Assembly: GCF_024124905.1 (NCBI RefSeq)
Contig: NZ_JAMXST010000006.1
Coordinates: 186,001-250,000 of the forward strand
Direction: 5' to 3'
Origin: Cellulosimicrobium cellulans
Lineage (GTDB): Bacteria; Actinomycetota; Actinomycetes; Actinomycetales; Cellulomonadaceae
DNA length: 64,000 nt
Below, piece after piece: positions 21,801-29,446 of the stretch. The notes beneath the pieces were generated by a model. The model made no database searches and was not told where the DNA came from. It saw only the letters and a program-made list of their open reading frames with translations. Every line of letters starts with the position of its first letter. The first letter of the stretch is position 1. The translations under genes were made by a program, and so were the position numbers.

Positions 21801-21959
21801 TGGCACAGGTTCTCGCCGTCGTCGAACTACTCCAACGAGTGGTGGACCATCAACCTCAGCAACGGCCGCCAGCGGCTCCAGTGCTACTACGGCTGGCCGG
21901 GCCAGCAGGTCCAGGTGAAGTTCTCCGACGGGACGAGCACACCGGTCATGGGCTGGTAG
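15891..21959 (+). CDS. Giant membrane-anchored Ig-like/fibronectin type III repeat protein (PFNA-type Fn3)
   Basis: 2022 residues from GTG 15891, with GGAGGA at 15882..15887; longer in-frame starts lack a ribosome site. A signal-anchor helix (about residues 13-35) is followed by an exported region of about 360 residues with recurring TLW/LLWV strands. Next come at least seven Ig-like repeats (about 398-1440), recognisable by PPVAVDDEITVRPGR...LANDTDPDGD and variants. Fibronectin type III domains then run from about 1450 to 1920 (PATPQVEEVRSKTVVLSWDP). A Cys- and Trp-rich C-terminal domain includes CGDSSCRWLG and QCYYGWPGQQ. The N-terminus should be cytoplasmic and the repeats outside. It heads an operon with moxR, duf58 and transglutaminase genes, as fn3 does in the bifidobacterial PFNA cluster. 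It could be an adhesin, a sensor of extracellular polymers or a secretion scaffold. Codon choice changes along the repeats. Confidence 0.88.
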   Translation: MGFLARLNEHRRTVASVSTVSVFSTALVGMALFYEGEATADVDLNDSGVWVTKSSAGLLGRFNYESQAMDGTLNAGSASFDVQQDAGRVLLDDSGTSSASPVNVAHLKLDGQVRLPAGAQVVSGGATTAILDGEEGLLWVLPFDGAASFDAEKTDPTVEVEGGGALTVSQDGTVFAAIPSTGTLWTVATTSKGTADGDPSSSSLPVGKGAEVEVTAVGDKPVVLDRSGSQLVLPGGKTVTLDDGAEARLQQPSAGSANVVVATTGGLVTQPLKGGDALRRSAEGRPAAPVQLGGCTYGAWASTGQVIRDCDGTDRDLDTRLEGIDPQARLEYRVNRRVIVLNDLSAGTLWMAADEYQKVDDWDVQMPEEAEGEESDAELTNPEQVDQFIADRSQPNKPPQPQDDSFGVRPGRTTILPVLGNDVDPDGDVMTASLAGDSPANATVQAIMGGAALQAVVPEDAQGTGTFRYSVADGRGGVAEAGVTLKVSPWGENAPPEQTGDPVLRVAQGGRATIKVLPYFKDPDGDDLYLASAAATVAGDDVRSRPDGTVEFRDGGGSTGRKVVTVTVADGQGGVFEGKLLVDVVPGPQPPVAVNDHVVVPAGQPVTVEPLRNDTDPNGDELRLASVSESAPAEITPNYDAGTFTFVSMEPRSYDLTYQVTDGPNATTGLVRVDVLAPSEAEGAPIVVTDTALLPAGGSTLVDVLANDTDPAGGVLVVQSVKVPADAGVSVAVLAHQMLRITELRQLDGPVTVTYTVSNGTESAPGEVRVIPVPAPTRLQPPQAAADEVTVHAGDVVTIPVLKNDTHPDGLELFLQPELEQDVDPALGEAFVSEDTLRFKAGPEAGTAYAIYRVRDVNGQEDSAQVTIRIRDGEDNAPPQPREIDARVLSGSSVRIAVPLDGIDPDGDSVQVTGIASPAGKGTVGVVDGFLEYTAAKNAVGLDTFTYTVLDARGATATGTVRVGIARPGETNQPPVAVDDEITVRPGRTVSVAALANDTDPDGDQVGLVPGAIEDTHDLDAEVVTDRIVLTSPDADGAYTFYYQVQDTYGARATGAVTVNVAADAPLLPPVARDDTVPVEDILGKTEVTVPVLDNDADPDGAATELTVTTDATTATVTDTGELVVTLTENRQVITYTATDIDGLTAKAFVKVPGLTDQRPTLRPGTQLEVLAGESLPIDITEHVLVVEGKTPRLTTEDAVKVTEGSREVPSVTQIVYTPDPAYTGPASVSFEVTDGSGPDDPEGHTNVLTIPVQVLPPENLAPELVGSPALDVAAGEEASVDLARFATDADGDPLTFTASSGGAQGITVSVEGSTLHAQATPEVPKGSVVQVPITVTDGEHPPVEGTATLTVVASTRPLVRANTDTVDDAHQGKATKVDVLANDSNPFPDTPLKLVDAVVETGQGSADLAGDQVSVTPRDDFVGVMVVRYRVQDATKDPDREVEGRIQLKVLGKPEAPATPQVEEVRSKTVVLSWDPPNNNGAEITGYTVRSQNGYEKACGTTTCTLDGLTNNVKYTFTVFATNAVGDGPASPPSAEARPDEKPDPPAAPTLEFGDQSLTVTWTNKTYTDRSPIETVDLEISPAPPGGAVQKTALVGTSVTWDGLKNGVAYKVRVRANNLAPDPSDWGEYSTAETPAGKPAAPAKPTVKRTSIGDTSQMQVAWTAPSDNGAAISKYTIEALQGGSVVKTATAGAGATSTTIGVSADTTGYTFRVRAHNKATDKFGDAEFSPASDPVRAFAAPSTVSNLRATANGTNNQIQLSFGAASGNGVKASEISYEYAAGDGWKKLADNKIVGGLTNGKAYSIKVRAVANVDGANQAGESTTANSATPYGPPPRPTVSASGGKGQVTFKVSGSTNGRNVTITVSGAKSGSFGISQSAGSGSNTYTASGLGYGETAKLCAVAKDSEGNTSAEACDSAKTEARPVPTLYKHSDAQGEEGCGDSSCRWLGIDPNGATGSVQYQCWGSDGGWHRFSPSSNYSNEWWTINLSNGRQRLQCYYGWPGQQVQVKFSDGTSTPVMGW

Positions 21960-22005
21960 CCCCCCGCCCGTCCGCTCTACAGCACGCAACGAGAAACGGA
22001 AACTC

Positions 22006-22980
22006 ATGAGCACGATGACCCCCGAGCAGGCCACCTGGTTCGCTCAGACCTTCGACCGCCTCGTCGGCAACGTGGGCCAGGCCGTCCTGGGCAAGGCGCA
22101 CGTGGTGCGCCTCACCCTGACGTGCATGCTCTCCGAGGGCCACATCCTCCTCGAGGACGCACCCGGCACGGGCAAGACGTCGCTCGCCCGCGCCCTCGCG
22201 GCGAGCGTCCAGGGCACGAACAACCGCATCCAGTTCACGCCCGACCTCCTTCCGTCGGACGTCACGGGCGTGACGATCTACGACCAGAAGACGGGACAGT
22301 TCGAGTTCCACCAGGGCCCGATCTTCGCGTCGATCGTGCTCGCGGACGAGATCAACCGCGCGTCGCCCAAGACGCAGTCGGCGCTCCTCGAGGTCATGGA
22401 GGAGGGGCGGGTCACCGTCGACGGCGTGGGCCACGACGTCGGGCGCCCGTTCATGGTCATCGCGACGCAGAACCCCATCGAGCAGGCCGGCACCTACCGG
22501 CTGCCCGAGGCACAGCTCGACCGCTTCCTCATGAAGGCGTCGATCGGGTACCCGGACCACGCGTCGACGGTCGAGATCCTCTCCGGTGCGTCCGTCCGCG
22601 ACCGGAGCAAGACGCTCCAGCCGCTCATCACGACGCAGGCCGTGACGGAGATGGCCGAGCTCGGCGCGCGCGTGCACGTCGACGGCGCGGTCCTGGAGTA
22701 CGTCTCCCGGCTCGCCGAGGAGACGCGCAACGCGCCCGAGGTCCGCGTCGGCGTCTCCGTCCGTGGCTCGCTCGCGCTCGTGCGCTGCGCCAAGGTCTGG
22801 GCCGCGGCCCACGGCCGCAACTACGTGCTGCCGGACGACATCAAGGAGCTCGCGCAGCCGGCGTGGGCGCACCGCCTCGTGCTCGACCCGGAGGCCGAGT
22901 TCGCCGGCGCCACGAACGAGGCCGTGCTCGGCCGGCTCCTCGCCGACGTCGCGGCGCCGCAGGAGCGACGCTCCGCCTGA
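22006..22980 (+). CDS. MoxR-family AAA+ ATPase
   Basis: 324 residues, typical length. A cytoplasmic chaperone-type AAA+ ATPase that usually works with DUF58 and von Willebrand-type proteins in maturation of protein complexes. Walker A is EDAPGTGKTSLARAL (near residue 50), Walker B with following motif is IVLADEINRASPKTQSALLEVMEE, and the sensor region is IATQNPIEQAGTYRLPEAQLDRF (both abridged by family convention). ATG 22006 has only a weak purine stretch upstream (GAGAAACGGAAA). It lies 46 bases after the FN3 gene and about 110 bases before the DUF58 gene, so it is probably cotranscribed. Its exact client is unknown. Confidence 0.93.
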   Translation: MSTMTPEQATWFAQTFDRLVGNVGQAVLGKAHVVRLTLTCMLSEGHILLEDAPGTGKTSLARALAASVQGTNNRIQFTPDLLPSDVTGVTIYDQKTGQFEFHQGPIFASIVLADEINRASPKTQSALLEVMEEGRVTVDGVGHDVGRPFMVIATQNPIEQAGTYRLPEAQLDRFLMKASIGYPDHASTVEILSGASVRDRSKTLQPLITTQAVTEMAELGARVHVDGAVLEYVSRLAEETRNAPEVRVGVSVRGSLALVRCAKVWAAAHGRNYVLPDDIKELAQPAWAHRLVLDPEAEFAGATNEAVLGRLLADVAAPQERRSA

Positions 22981-23089
22981 CCGGACGTACGGCGCTCCCC
23001 ACGCCGCCCGCCCACTCCGCCCGTCGGGTGCCCCACGCACCGTCGACCTGGCGGACCGTCCTCCCCCGCACCGACCGAGAGCCCATCGC

Positions 23090-24427
23090 ATGAACGCCTC
23101 ACACGGCCCCTCGACCGGCCGCCCGAGCACCCGCTCGAGCAGCCCGAGCGGCAGGACCGGCACGCCACCCGCGTCGTCGGCCCTCGCCGGACTGCTCCGA
23201 CCCCTCGCAGCGCCCCTCGCCCGGGTCGCGGCGCCGATCGGGCGCGCGCTGGCGCCGGTGACGAGGGCGGTCGAGCCGGTGACGTCGGCGGTCAGCCCGT
23301 TCGGCTGGGCCGCGCTCGTCGTCACCGTCGGGGCGTGGTGGGCCGGGCTCGCCCTCTCCTGGCTCGAGCTGCTGGTGGTCGCGATCCTGCTCACGGTGGC
23401 GCTGCTCGCTGCGGTGGCGTTCGTGCTGGGCCGCTTCCGCTACGCCGTCGTGCTCGACCTCGCGCAGCAGCGCGTCACGGTCGGCGACCGCGCCGTCGGC
23501 CGGCTCGACGTGCGCAACGACTCGGGCCGGCCGCTGCTCCCCTCGGTCATGGAGCTGCCGGTGGGGCAGGGCATGGCGACGTTCCCCGTGCCGCGCCTGC
23601 GTCCCCAGGCGAGCCACGAGGAGATCTTCACGGTGCCGACGCACCGGCGCTCGGTGATCTCCGTGGGACCCGTGCGCTCGGTGCGGGCGGACCCGCTCGG
23701 TCTGCTGCGCCGCGAGGTCGTCTGGACCGAGCCCGAGGAGCTCTTCGTGCACCCGCGCGTGAAGAACCTCTCGGGCTCGTCCACGGGCTTCCTCAAGGAC
23801 CTCGAGGGCCGCGTCACGACGGACATCTCCAACTCGGACGTCTCGTTCCACGCGCTGCGCGACTACGTCCCGGGCGACGACCGCCGGCACATCCACTGGA
23901 AGACGACGGCCCGCACCGGGCAGCTCATGGTCCGCCAGTTCGAGGAGACCCGCCGGTCGCACCTCGCCGTGCTCCTCTCGACGCGTGCCGAGGACTACGC
24001 GCACGACGACGAGTTCGAGCTCGCCGTGAGCGCGTGCGGGTCGCTCGGCCTCCAGGCGATCAAGGAGGACCGCGGGGTCACCGTCCTCGTCAACGACGGC
24101 AACCTGCGCGGCGACCACCGCACCCGGCTGCTCGACGACCTCGCGCGCGTCGAGACGCGCGCGCAGCGGACGTCCCTCGTGGACGTCGCGCGCGTCGCGG
24201 GGCTGACGATCAGCGACGCCTCGGTCGTGGCCTTCGTCGTCGGCAGCAGGGTGACGCCGACCGAGCTGCGGGCGGCGTCCGCCCGGCTTCCCCAGGACGT
24301 CCGCGTCATGGCGATCCAGTGCGTCCCCGGGGCCTCGCTCAGCCGGCACGCCATCGCGGAGCTCGTCGTCCTCACCATCGGCGAGCTCGGTGAGCTCCCC
24401 CTCGCCCTGCGGAGGCTGAACGACTGA
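23090..24427 (+). CDS. DUF58 membrane protein
   Basis: 445 residues. Two adjacent hydrophobic helices lie at about residues 70-115, after a Ser/Pro/Ala-rich N-terminus of 65 residues. The DUF58 signature is visible as HALRDYVPGDDRRHIHWKTT followed by ARTGQLMVRQFEETR (about residues 260-300). DUF58 proteins are the standard partners of MoxR ATPases. The stop overlaps the ATG of the transglutaminase-like gene (ATGA), indicating coupled translation. The ATG at 23090 is chosen because the open frame further upstream overlaps the moxR gene in a different frame. Biochemical function is unknown for the family. Confidence 0.9.
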   Translation: MNASHGPSTGRPSTRSSSPSGRTGTPPASSALAGLLRPLAAPLARVAAPIGRALAPVTRAVEPVTSAVSPFGWAALVVTVGAWWAGLALSWLELLVVAILLTVALLAAVAFVLGRFRYAVVLDLAQQRVTVGDRAVGRLDVRNDSGRPLLPSVMELPVGQGMATFPVPRLRPQASHEEIFTVPTHRRSVISVGPVRSVRADPLGLLRREVVWTEPEELFVHPRVKNLSGSSTGFLKDLEGRVTTDISNSDVSFHALRDYVPGDDRRHIHWKTTARTGQLMVRQFEETRRSHLAVLLSTRAEDYAHDDEFELAVSACGSLGLQAIKEDRGVTVLVNDGNLRGDHRTRLLDDLARVETRAQRTSLVDVARVAGLTISDASVVAFVVGSRVTPTELRAASARLPQDVRVMAIQCVPGASLSRHAIAELVVLTIGELGELPLALRRLND

Positions 24428-26928
24428 TGAGCGCTCCCAGCACCACGACGCGCGGCTCGCGCCGCGCCACCCCGGTCGGCACGCCGCCGCCGTCCTCCGG
24501 TACCTCGCAGCGCAACACGACCCGGCTGCGCGGGGCCGACACCCCGCGCGCGCTCACGGCCCTCGGGGCCGTCGACGCGCTCGCGCTCGTCCTCGTCCTC
24601 GGCGCGGTCGCCGTCGGGTTCGGGCCCGTGTGGGGGTCCACCGGGTACCTCCTCCCGGCCGCGGGGGGCGCCGTCGTCGGGCTCCTGGTCGCGTGGCTCG
24701 GCGCCTGGCGCCGGTGGTCCGCCGCCACGGTCCTCGTGGTCGCGGTCGTCGCGTATCTGCTCCTCGGTGGCGCGCTCGCGCTGCCGGCGGACGCGATCGG
24801 CGGCGTGGTCCCGTCGCTGCAGACGATCACCGACCTGCTCCGTGGCGCCGTCACGGGCTGGAAGGAGTTCGTCACCACGGTCCCGCCGCTGCACTCCTTC
24901 CCGGAGCTCGCGGTGGTCCCGTACCTCCTCATGCTCGCGACCGCGCTCCTCGCGGGGACGATCGCGTGGCGCGCGCGCCGTGCCGAGTGGGCGCTCGTCC
25001 CCGTCGTGGTCGCGTTCGTGGGGGTCATCCTCCTCGGGACCGTCATCGCGGCGTTCCCGGTGGTGCAGGGTCTCGTCGTGGGCGGCGTGGGCCTGCTGTG
25101 GGCCGGGTGGCGGGTCACGGCCGCGCGCTTCGGGGCGCACCAGATCACGACCGAGGCGAGCAAGGCCGCGACGCGGCGGCTCTGGTGGCACCGCGTGCGC
25201 ACCGGCGCGGCGATGCTGGTCGTCGGCGGCGTCGCCGCGGCGTTCGCCGCGCCCGTGCTGCTCCCGGACGCGCCGCGCACCGTGCTGCGCGAGACGGTCG
25301 TGCCGCCCCTCGACCTGCACGAGTACGTGAGCCCGCTCACGGCGTTCCGCAAGTACGCCAAGGACATGCGCGAGGACGAGCTGTTCACCGTGCAGGGGCT
25401 CCCGGCAGGCGCCAAGGTCCGCCTCGCCGGTCTCGACACGTACAACGGCGTCGTCTACGACGTCTCCAGCGGGCTGCCCGGCTCGGGCGTCTACACGCGC
25501 GCGGGCGAGGAGATCGCGACCGTCGCGTCCGGGACTCCGACGCGCGTCGAGGTCCAGGTCGGGGACTACACCGGCGTGTGGGTGCCCGACGTCGGCACGC
25601 TGGAGGGCATCACCTACGGGGGCGACCGCGCGCGCGAGCTCGGCGAGACCACGTACTACAACTCGACCACGGGGACCGCGCTGACGACCGCCGGGCTGCG
25701 ACCGGGCGACTCGTACACGCTCGACACGCTCGTCACGGTCGAGCCCACGGAGGACGACCTGCGGGCGGGCGCGATCGACCAGTCGATCGAGGTGCCGAGG
25801 CCGCCCAAGGACGCGCTGCCCGCGTCGCTCGCGGGCAAGGCCGCGCAGTTCATGGGGGAGGAGACCGAGCCCGTCGACCAGCTCTTCGCGCTCCGCGACG
25901 GCCTCGTGGCCAGCGGCGTCTTCTCCAGCGGGCTCGACACCCAGCCCCCCTCGCGTCCGGGCCACTCGGCGGAGCGCATCGACACGCTCCTCGCGGACGA
26001 GGAGATGGTGGGCGACGACGAGCAGTTCGCGGTGGCGCTCGCCCTCATGGCCAACCAGGCCGGCATCCCCGCGCGCGTGGTCATGGGCTTCTACCCCGAC
26101 ATGGAGAAGAACCCGCTCGAGCCGGGCGAGCCCTTCACCGCGACCGGGACCGACGTGCACGCGTGGGCGGAGGTGCCGTTCGTCGGCTACGGGTGGGTGC
26201 CGATCACGGCGATCCCCGACGAGGACAACAAGATCCAGCCGGAGCCCAAGAGCCTCCAGGTGCCCAAGCCCCCGATCCTCGAGGACCCGGAACCGCCGGA
26301 GGAGCCCGCCGAGGCCGAGGCCGGCAAGGTCGACGACGAGGAGAAGGAGAAGGCCGAGAGCGACGGCTTCGACTGGGGCCAGGCGGCCCTCGTCGCCGTC
26401 GCCGTGGTGGTGCCGCTCGCGCTCCTCGCCCTGCCGGTGATCCTGGTGCTCGCCTACAAGGCGCGTCGCCGGGCGCGGCGCCGCGCGGCGGCACGTCCCG
26501 TCGACCGGGTGAGCGGAGGCTGGCGCGAGGTCCTGGACACCGCGACGGACCTCGGCACGCCCGTCCCCGCCGGGTCCACGCGGCGCGAGGGCGCCGGCCT
26601 CCTCTCCCAGGCGTACGGCGCGACGGCGACGATCCCGCTGGCGCACCGCGCCGACGCGACCGTCTTCGGCCAGGGCGAGCCGACCGAGCAGGAGATCGAG
26701 GCCTTCTGGGCGGACGTGGACACCGTCGTCGGGGGGCTACGCTCCTCCGTGAACCGTCGGGCCCGCGTCCGCGCCGCACTCTCGCTGCGGTCGGTCCGCG
26801 CGGCCTCCGGTTCGTCGGGTCTGCGCCGGTGGCTGCCCGGCCGCCGCGCCGGCACGAAGGGTGGCGCCGTGCCCCCGGCGGCAGGGTCGTCGTCGGAGCC
26901 GACGAGACGACAGGGAGACGAGTCATGA
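24427..26928 (+). CDS. Transglutaminase-like (TgpA-type) membrane protein lacking the catalytic Cys
   Basis: 833 residues. N-terminal hydrophobic segments (about 45-230) are followed by an extracytoplasmic region with a transglutaminase-like core (about 455-610). A single C-terminal membrane helix (about 655-685) follows an acidic Glu/Lys stretch, then a Gly/Arg-rich cytoplasmic tail. In active members the nucleophile lies in a G-[DE]-C-E-[QY] motif. Here the sequence is VGDDEQFAVALALMANQAGI, so position 531 is Asp instead of Cys; His578 (VHAWAEV) is kept. It is therefore probably a non-catalytic binding domain. It overlaps duf58 upstream and the RDD-FHA gene downstream by ATGA. Confidence 0.88.
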   Translation: MSAPSTTTRGSRRATPVGTPPPSSGTSQRNTTRLRGADTPRALTALGAVDALALVLVLGAVAVGFGPVWGSTGYLLPAAGGAVVGLLVAWLGAWRRWSAATVLVVAVVAYLLLGGALALPADAIGGVVPSLQTITDLLRGAVTGWKEFVTTVPPLHSFPELAVVPYLLMLATALLAGTIAWRARRAEWALVPVVVAFVGVILLGTVIAAFPVVQGLVVGGVGLLWAGWRVTAARFGAHQITTEASKAATRRLWWHRVRTGAAMLVVGGVAAAFAAPVLLPDAPRTVLRETVVPPLDLHEYVSPLTAFRKYAKDMREDELFTVQGLPAGAKVRLAGLDTYNGVVYDVSSGLPGSGVYTRAGEEIATVASGTPTRVEVQVGDYTGVWVPDVGTLEGITYGGDRARELGETTYYNSTTGTALTTAGLRPGDSYTLDTLVTVEPTEDDLRAGAIDQSIEVPRPPKDALPASLAGKAAQFMGEETEPVDQLFALRDGLVASGVFSSGLDTQPPSRPGHSAERIDTLLADEEMVGDDEQFAVALALMANQAGIPARVVMGFYPDMEKNPLEPGEPFTATGTDVHAWAEVPFVGYGWVPITAIPDEDNKIQPEPKSLQVPKPPILEDPEPPEEPAEAEAGKVDDEEKEKAESDGFDWGQAALVAVAVVVPLALLALPVILVLAYKARRRARRRAAARPVDRVSGGWREVLDTATDLGTPVPAGSTRREGAGLLSQAYGATATIPLAHRADATVFGQGEPTEQEIEAFWADVDTVVGGLRSSVNRRARVRAALSLRSVRAASGSSGLRRWLPGRRAGTKGGAVPPAAGSSSEPTRRQGDES

Positions 26929-28592
26929 GCGACGTGACGTGCGCCGCGTGCGGGTCCGCGCAGTCCGCGGGGTCCGCGTTCTGCGCCGTGTGCGGGCAGC
27001 CCTTCCCCCGGACGGGTCGCCCGGTCGCCGAGCCGGCCGCGGGCCCGGTCGGCAGCGTCCAGGCCGTCGCCGCGCGCGCGGGGGCGGACCTGCCGTACGC
27101 GGCCGTCCCGCACTCGGCGCCGGACACCACGACGGAGCCCGAGGTCTACGCGGCGACCCAGAAGGCGTTCGGCCCGGCCGTCGCCGCGCCGTCGGCGTCC
27201 TCGCTCGCGACCGCCCCGTTCGCGGGGAGGGGACGGCGGTTCCTCGCCTACGTGGTCGACGTCGCGGTCCCGGGCCTCGTCGCGCTGGTGGTCGTCGTCG
27301 CGGGCCTCGCGATGGTCGGGACGCCGCTCGGCAGCGTCCAGGTCGTGACGCAGGACGAGGCCGCCGCGCTCTTCGGCAAGATCCTCGTGGTCTACGTCGT
27401 CGCCGGGGTGCTCGCGCTCGCGTGGTGGGTGGGCGTCTGGTTCTGGGAGGGCTCGACGGGCAAGACGCTCGGCAACCTCCTCACCGGCATCCGCACGGTC
27501 GACGCCGGGACGCGCGAGCCGGTCGGCTTCGGCCGGGCGGCGCTGCGCTGGATCATCGTCGGCGTCGTGCCCCTGGGCGGGATCCTCGTGGTCCTGCTCA
27601 GCCCGGGCTTCGACTCCTCCGGCCGGTCGCAGGGGTGGCACGACAAGGCGGGCCGCTCGCTCGTGCTCGACGTGCGCGGTGTCAGCCCCGCCTCCTCGTC
27701 GCCCTCCGGCTACGAGGGCGTGGCCACGCTCATGGCCGGTGCGCCCGCGGGTGCCTCCCACGGCGCCGCCGGGACCTACGCCTCGGCGCCCCAGCCCGGC
27801 TACGCCCCCGCACCGGCTCAGCCTGGGTACGCCCCCGCACCGGCTCCGACGGGGTACGCGCCCTACCCGCCCGCCCCGCTGGGCGGCCAGGGTCCTGCGG
27901 CCCCGGCGGCTCCAGGAGGCACGGCGTCGTTCGCCCCGTCGGCGCCGACGTCGCCGTCGGGTCCGGCGCCGGCCGCACCCGTCCCGGACCCCTGGGCCTT
28001 CCCGTCCTCCGCGGCGCCCGCGGGCGACGGACTGATCACGGGCGTCCCGGGCGTCGGGAGCGGGTCGACCCCGGCCGCGCCGCCGGTCCCCGCCACGCCC
28101 GCGCCCGCCGCTCCGCCGGCGGCGACGTCCCCCGCCCCCGTGGTGACGCCCGCGGCCCCCGCACCCGCCGTCGCGCCCACGCCCGAGCCCGCCGAGGCGG
28201 AGTGGGACAGCACGCGCATGACGGCGCGGGACGTCCGCGCCATGGACCCCGCACCCGACGTCTCGGTCGTCATCGAGCTCGAGTCCGGAGAGCGTCGTGC
28301 CGTCGACCGCCCGACCCTGCTCGGCCGCAACCCGCAGGCGCCCGACGACGGGCCGTGGAACCTCGTCGCGGTCGACGACCCGACGCGGTCCGTCTCCAAG
28401 ACCCACGCCGAGCTCCGCGTGGACCCGAGCGGCCTGTGGCTCACGGACCGCGGCTCCACCAACGGCACCGTCGTCTCGGTGCCGGGAGCCCCGCCGCGCG
28501 TCGCCGAGCCGGGGACCCGGGTGCGCGTCCCCGTCGGTGCGACGATCCACGTCGGGGACCGCCGCATCGTCGTCCACCCCGGTGCCGCATGA
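26925..28592 (+). CDS. Zinc-ribbon/RDD membrane domain/FHA domain protein
   Basis: 555 residues. Order: zinc ribbon CAAC...CAVC at residues 6-24; RDD membrane domain at about 100-250 (RRFLAYVVDVAVPGLVAL and GKTLGNLLTGIRTVD); a Pro/Ala-rich linker of about 170 residues with GYAPAPA repeats; and an FHA domain at about 450-552 (LLGRNPQ, SVSKTHAEL, DRGSTNGT). Just before the FHA lies DSTRMTARDVRAM, whose Thr residues are in the position of the phospho-acceptors of GarA-like proteins (inference). The linker holds GDGLITGVP, shared with the next FHA protein. It should link phosphothreonine signals to the membrane. ATGA overlaps occur at both ends. Confidence 0.9.
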   Translation: MSDVTCAACGSAQSAGSAFCAVCGQPFPRTGRPVAEPAAGPVGSVQAVAARAGADLPYAAVPHSAPDTTTEPEVYAATQKAFGPAVAAPSASSLATAPFAGRGRRFLAYVVDVAVPGLVALVVVVAGLAMVGTPLGSVQVVTQDEAAALFGKILVVYVVAGVLALAWWVGVWFWEGSTGKTLGNLLTGIRTVDAGTREPVGFGRAALRWIIVGVVPLGGILVVLLSPGFDSSGRSQGWHDKAGRSLVLDVRGVSPASSSPSGYEGVATLMAGAPAGASHGAAGTYASAPQPGYAPAPAQPGYAPAPAPTGYAPYPPAPLGGQGPAAPAAPGGTASFAPSAPTSPSGPAPAAPVPDPWAFPSSAAPAGDGLITGVPGVGSGSTPAAPPVPATPAPAAPPAATSPAPVVTPAAPAPAVAPTPEPAEAEWDSTRMTARDVRAMDPAPDVSVVIELESGERRAVDRPTLLGRNPQAPDDGPWNLVAVDDPTRSVSKTHAELRVDPSGLWLTDRGSTNGTVVSVPGAPPRVAEPGTRVRVPVGATIHVGDRRIVVHPGAA

Positions 28593-29446
28593 CGACCGAG
28601 CTGCCGGCCGAGGTCCACCTCGCCTGGGGCGCGGCGTCGCACCGGGGCGCGCGCCGGCTCCTCAACGAGGACCGGTTCCTCGTCTCGCGCTCCGTCTTCT
28701 TCGTCGCCGACGGCATGGGCGGCCACGAGGCGGGCGAGGTCGCGAGCGCGACGGCCGTCGAGGCCCTCCGACCCCTCGCCGACCTCGACGTCGTCACGCC
28801 GGACGAGGTCCGCGAGCGGATCACGGTCGCGCAGGAGAACGTGCAGGCCATCGTCACCGAGCCCGGCCGGGGGGCGGGCACCACCGTGACCGGCGTGGTC
28901 GTCTCGGAGCAGGACGGGAACCCGTACTGGCTCGTCGTCAACGTCGGCGACTCGCGCACGTACCACCTCGCCGGCGGTCGTCTCGAGCAGGTGAGCGTCG
29001 ACCACTCGGAGGTCCAGGAGATGGTCGACGCCGGGCTGCTGACGCCCGCGGAGGCCCTCACGCACCCGCGGCGGCACGTCGTCACCCGCGCGCTCGGCTC
29101 GCGCAACGCCCCGCAGGTGGACTTCTGGTACCTGCCGATCGAGCGGCACGACCGCGTCCTGGTCTGCTCGGACGGCCTGACGGGCGAGCTCACGGACGAG
29201 CGGATCACGGAGGTCCTGCTCTCCACGCCCGACCCGCAGGCGGCCGCCGAGCGCCTGGTCCACGAGGCCATCGCGGCCGGGGGCCGGGATAACATCACAG
29301 TCGTCGTCGTCGACGCGACGGGCGTGTCCGACGACACGAGCGGTGGGAGCACGACGCCGCGCGACCACGCCGCGGCACCGGGTCCGGTCGTCGACGAGGA
29401 CACGCTGCCCAGGGATGTTCGTCTCCAGATCGGGGGTCTGACGTGA
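28589..29446 (+). CDS. PP2C-family Ser/Thr protein phosphatase (PrpC/PstP-like)
   Basis: 285 residues, a soluble PPM/PP2C phosphatase that would reverse the kinase encoded 2.5 kb downstream. The metal-binding and active-site motifs are intact: NEDRF (about residue 27), VADGMGGHEAGEVAS, VNVGDSRTYHL, LVCSDGLTGELTDE and GGRDNITVVVVD. A short tail of about 40 residues follows the domain, without a membrane helix, unlike the transmembrane mycobacterial PstP. ATG lies in an ATGA overlap with the RDD-FHA gene, and its stop overlaps the GTG of the next gene. The shared operon suggests that kinase, phosphatase and FHA readers are made together. Confidence 0.94.
   Translation: MTTELPAEVHLAWGAASHRGARRLLNEDRFLVSRSVFFVADGMGGHEAGEVASATAVEALRPLADLDVVTPDEVRERITVAQENVQAIVTEPGRGAGTTVTGVVVSEQDGNPYWLVVNVGDSRTYHLAGGRLEQVSVDHSEVQEMVDAGLLTPAEALTHPRRHVVTRALGSRNAPQVDFWYLPIERHDRVLVCSDGLTGELTDERITEVLLSTPDPQAAAERLVHEAIAAGGRDNITVVVVDATGVSDDTSGGSTTPRDHAAAPGPVVDEDTLPRDVRLQIGGLT

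Noticed and set aside
15531-22034. A minus-strand open frame of more than 2,100 codons opposite the Ig/FN3 gene, and similar long frames opposite nuoG, the ATPase and others
   Set aside because: In DNA with very high GC, stop codons are rare on the other frames. These frames show Arg/Ala/Gly/Val-dominated, motif-free translations and lack ribosome sites, while the opposite strand encodes clear families.
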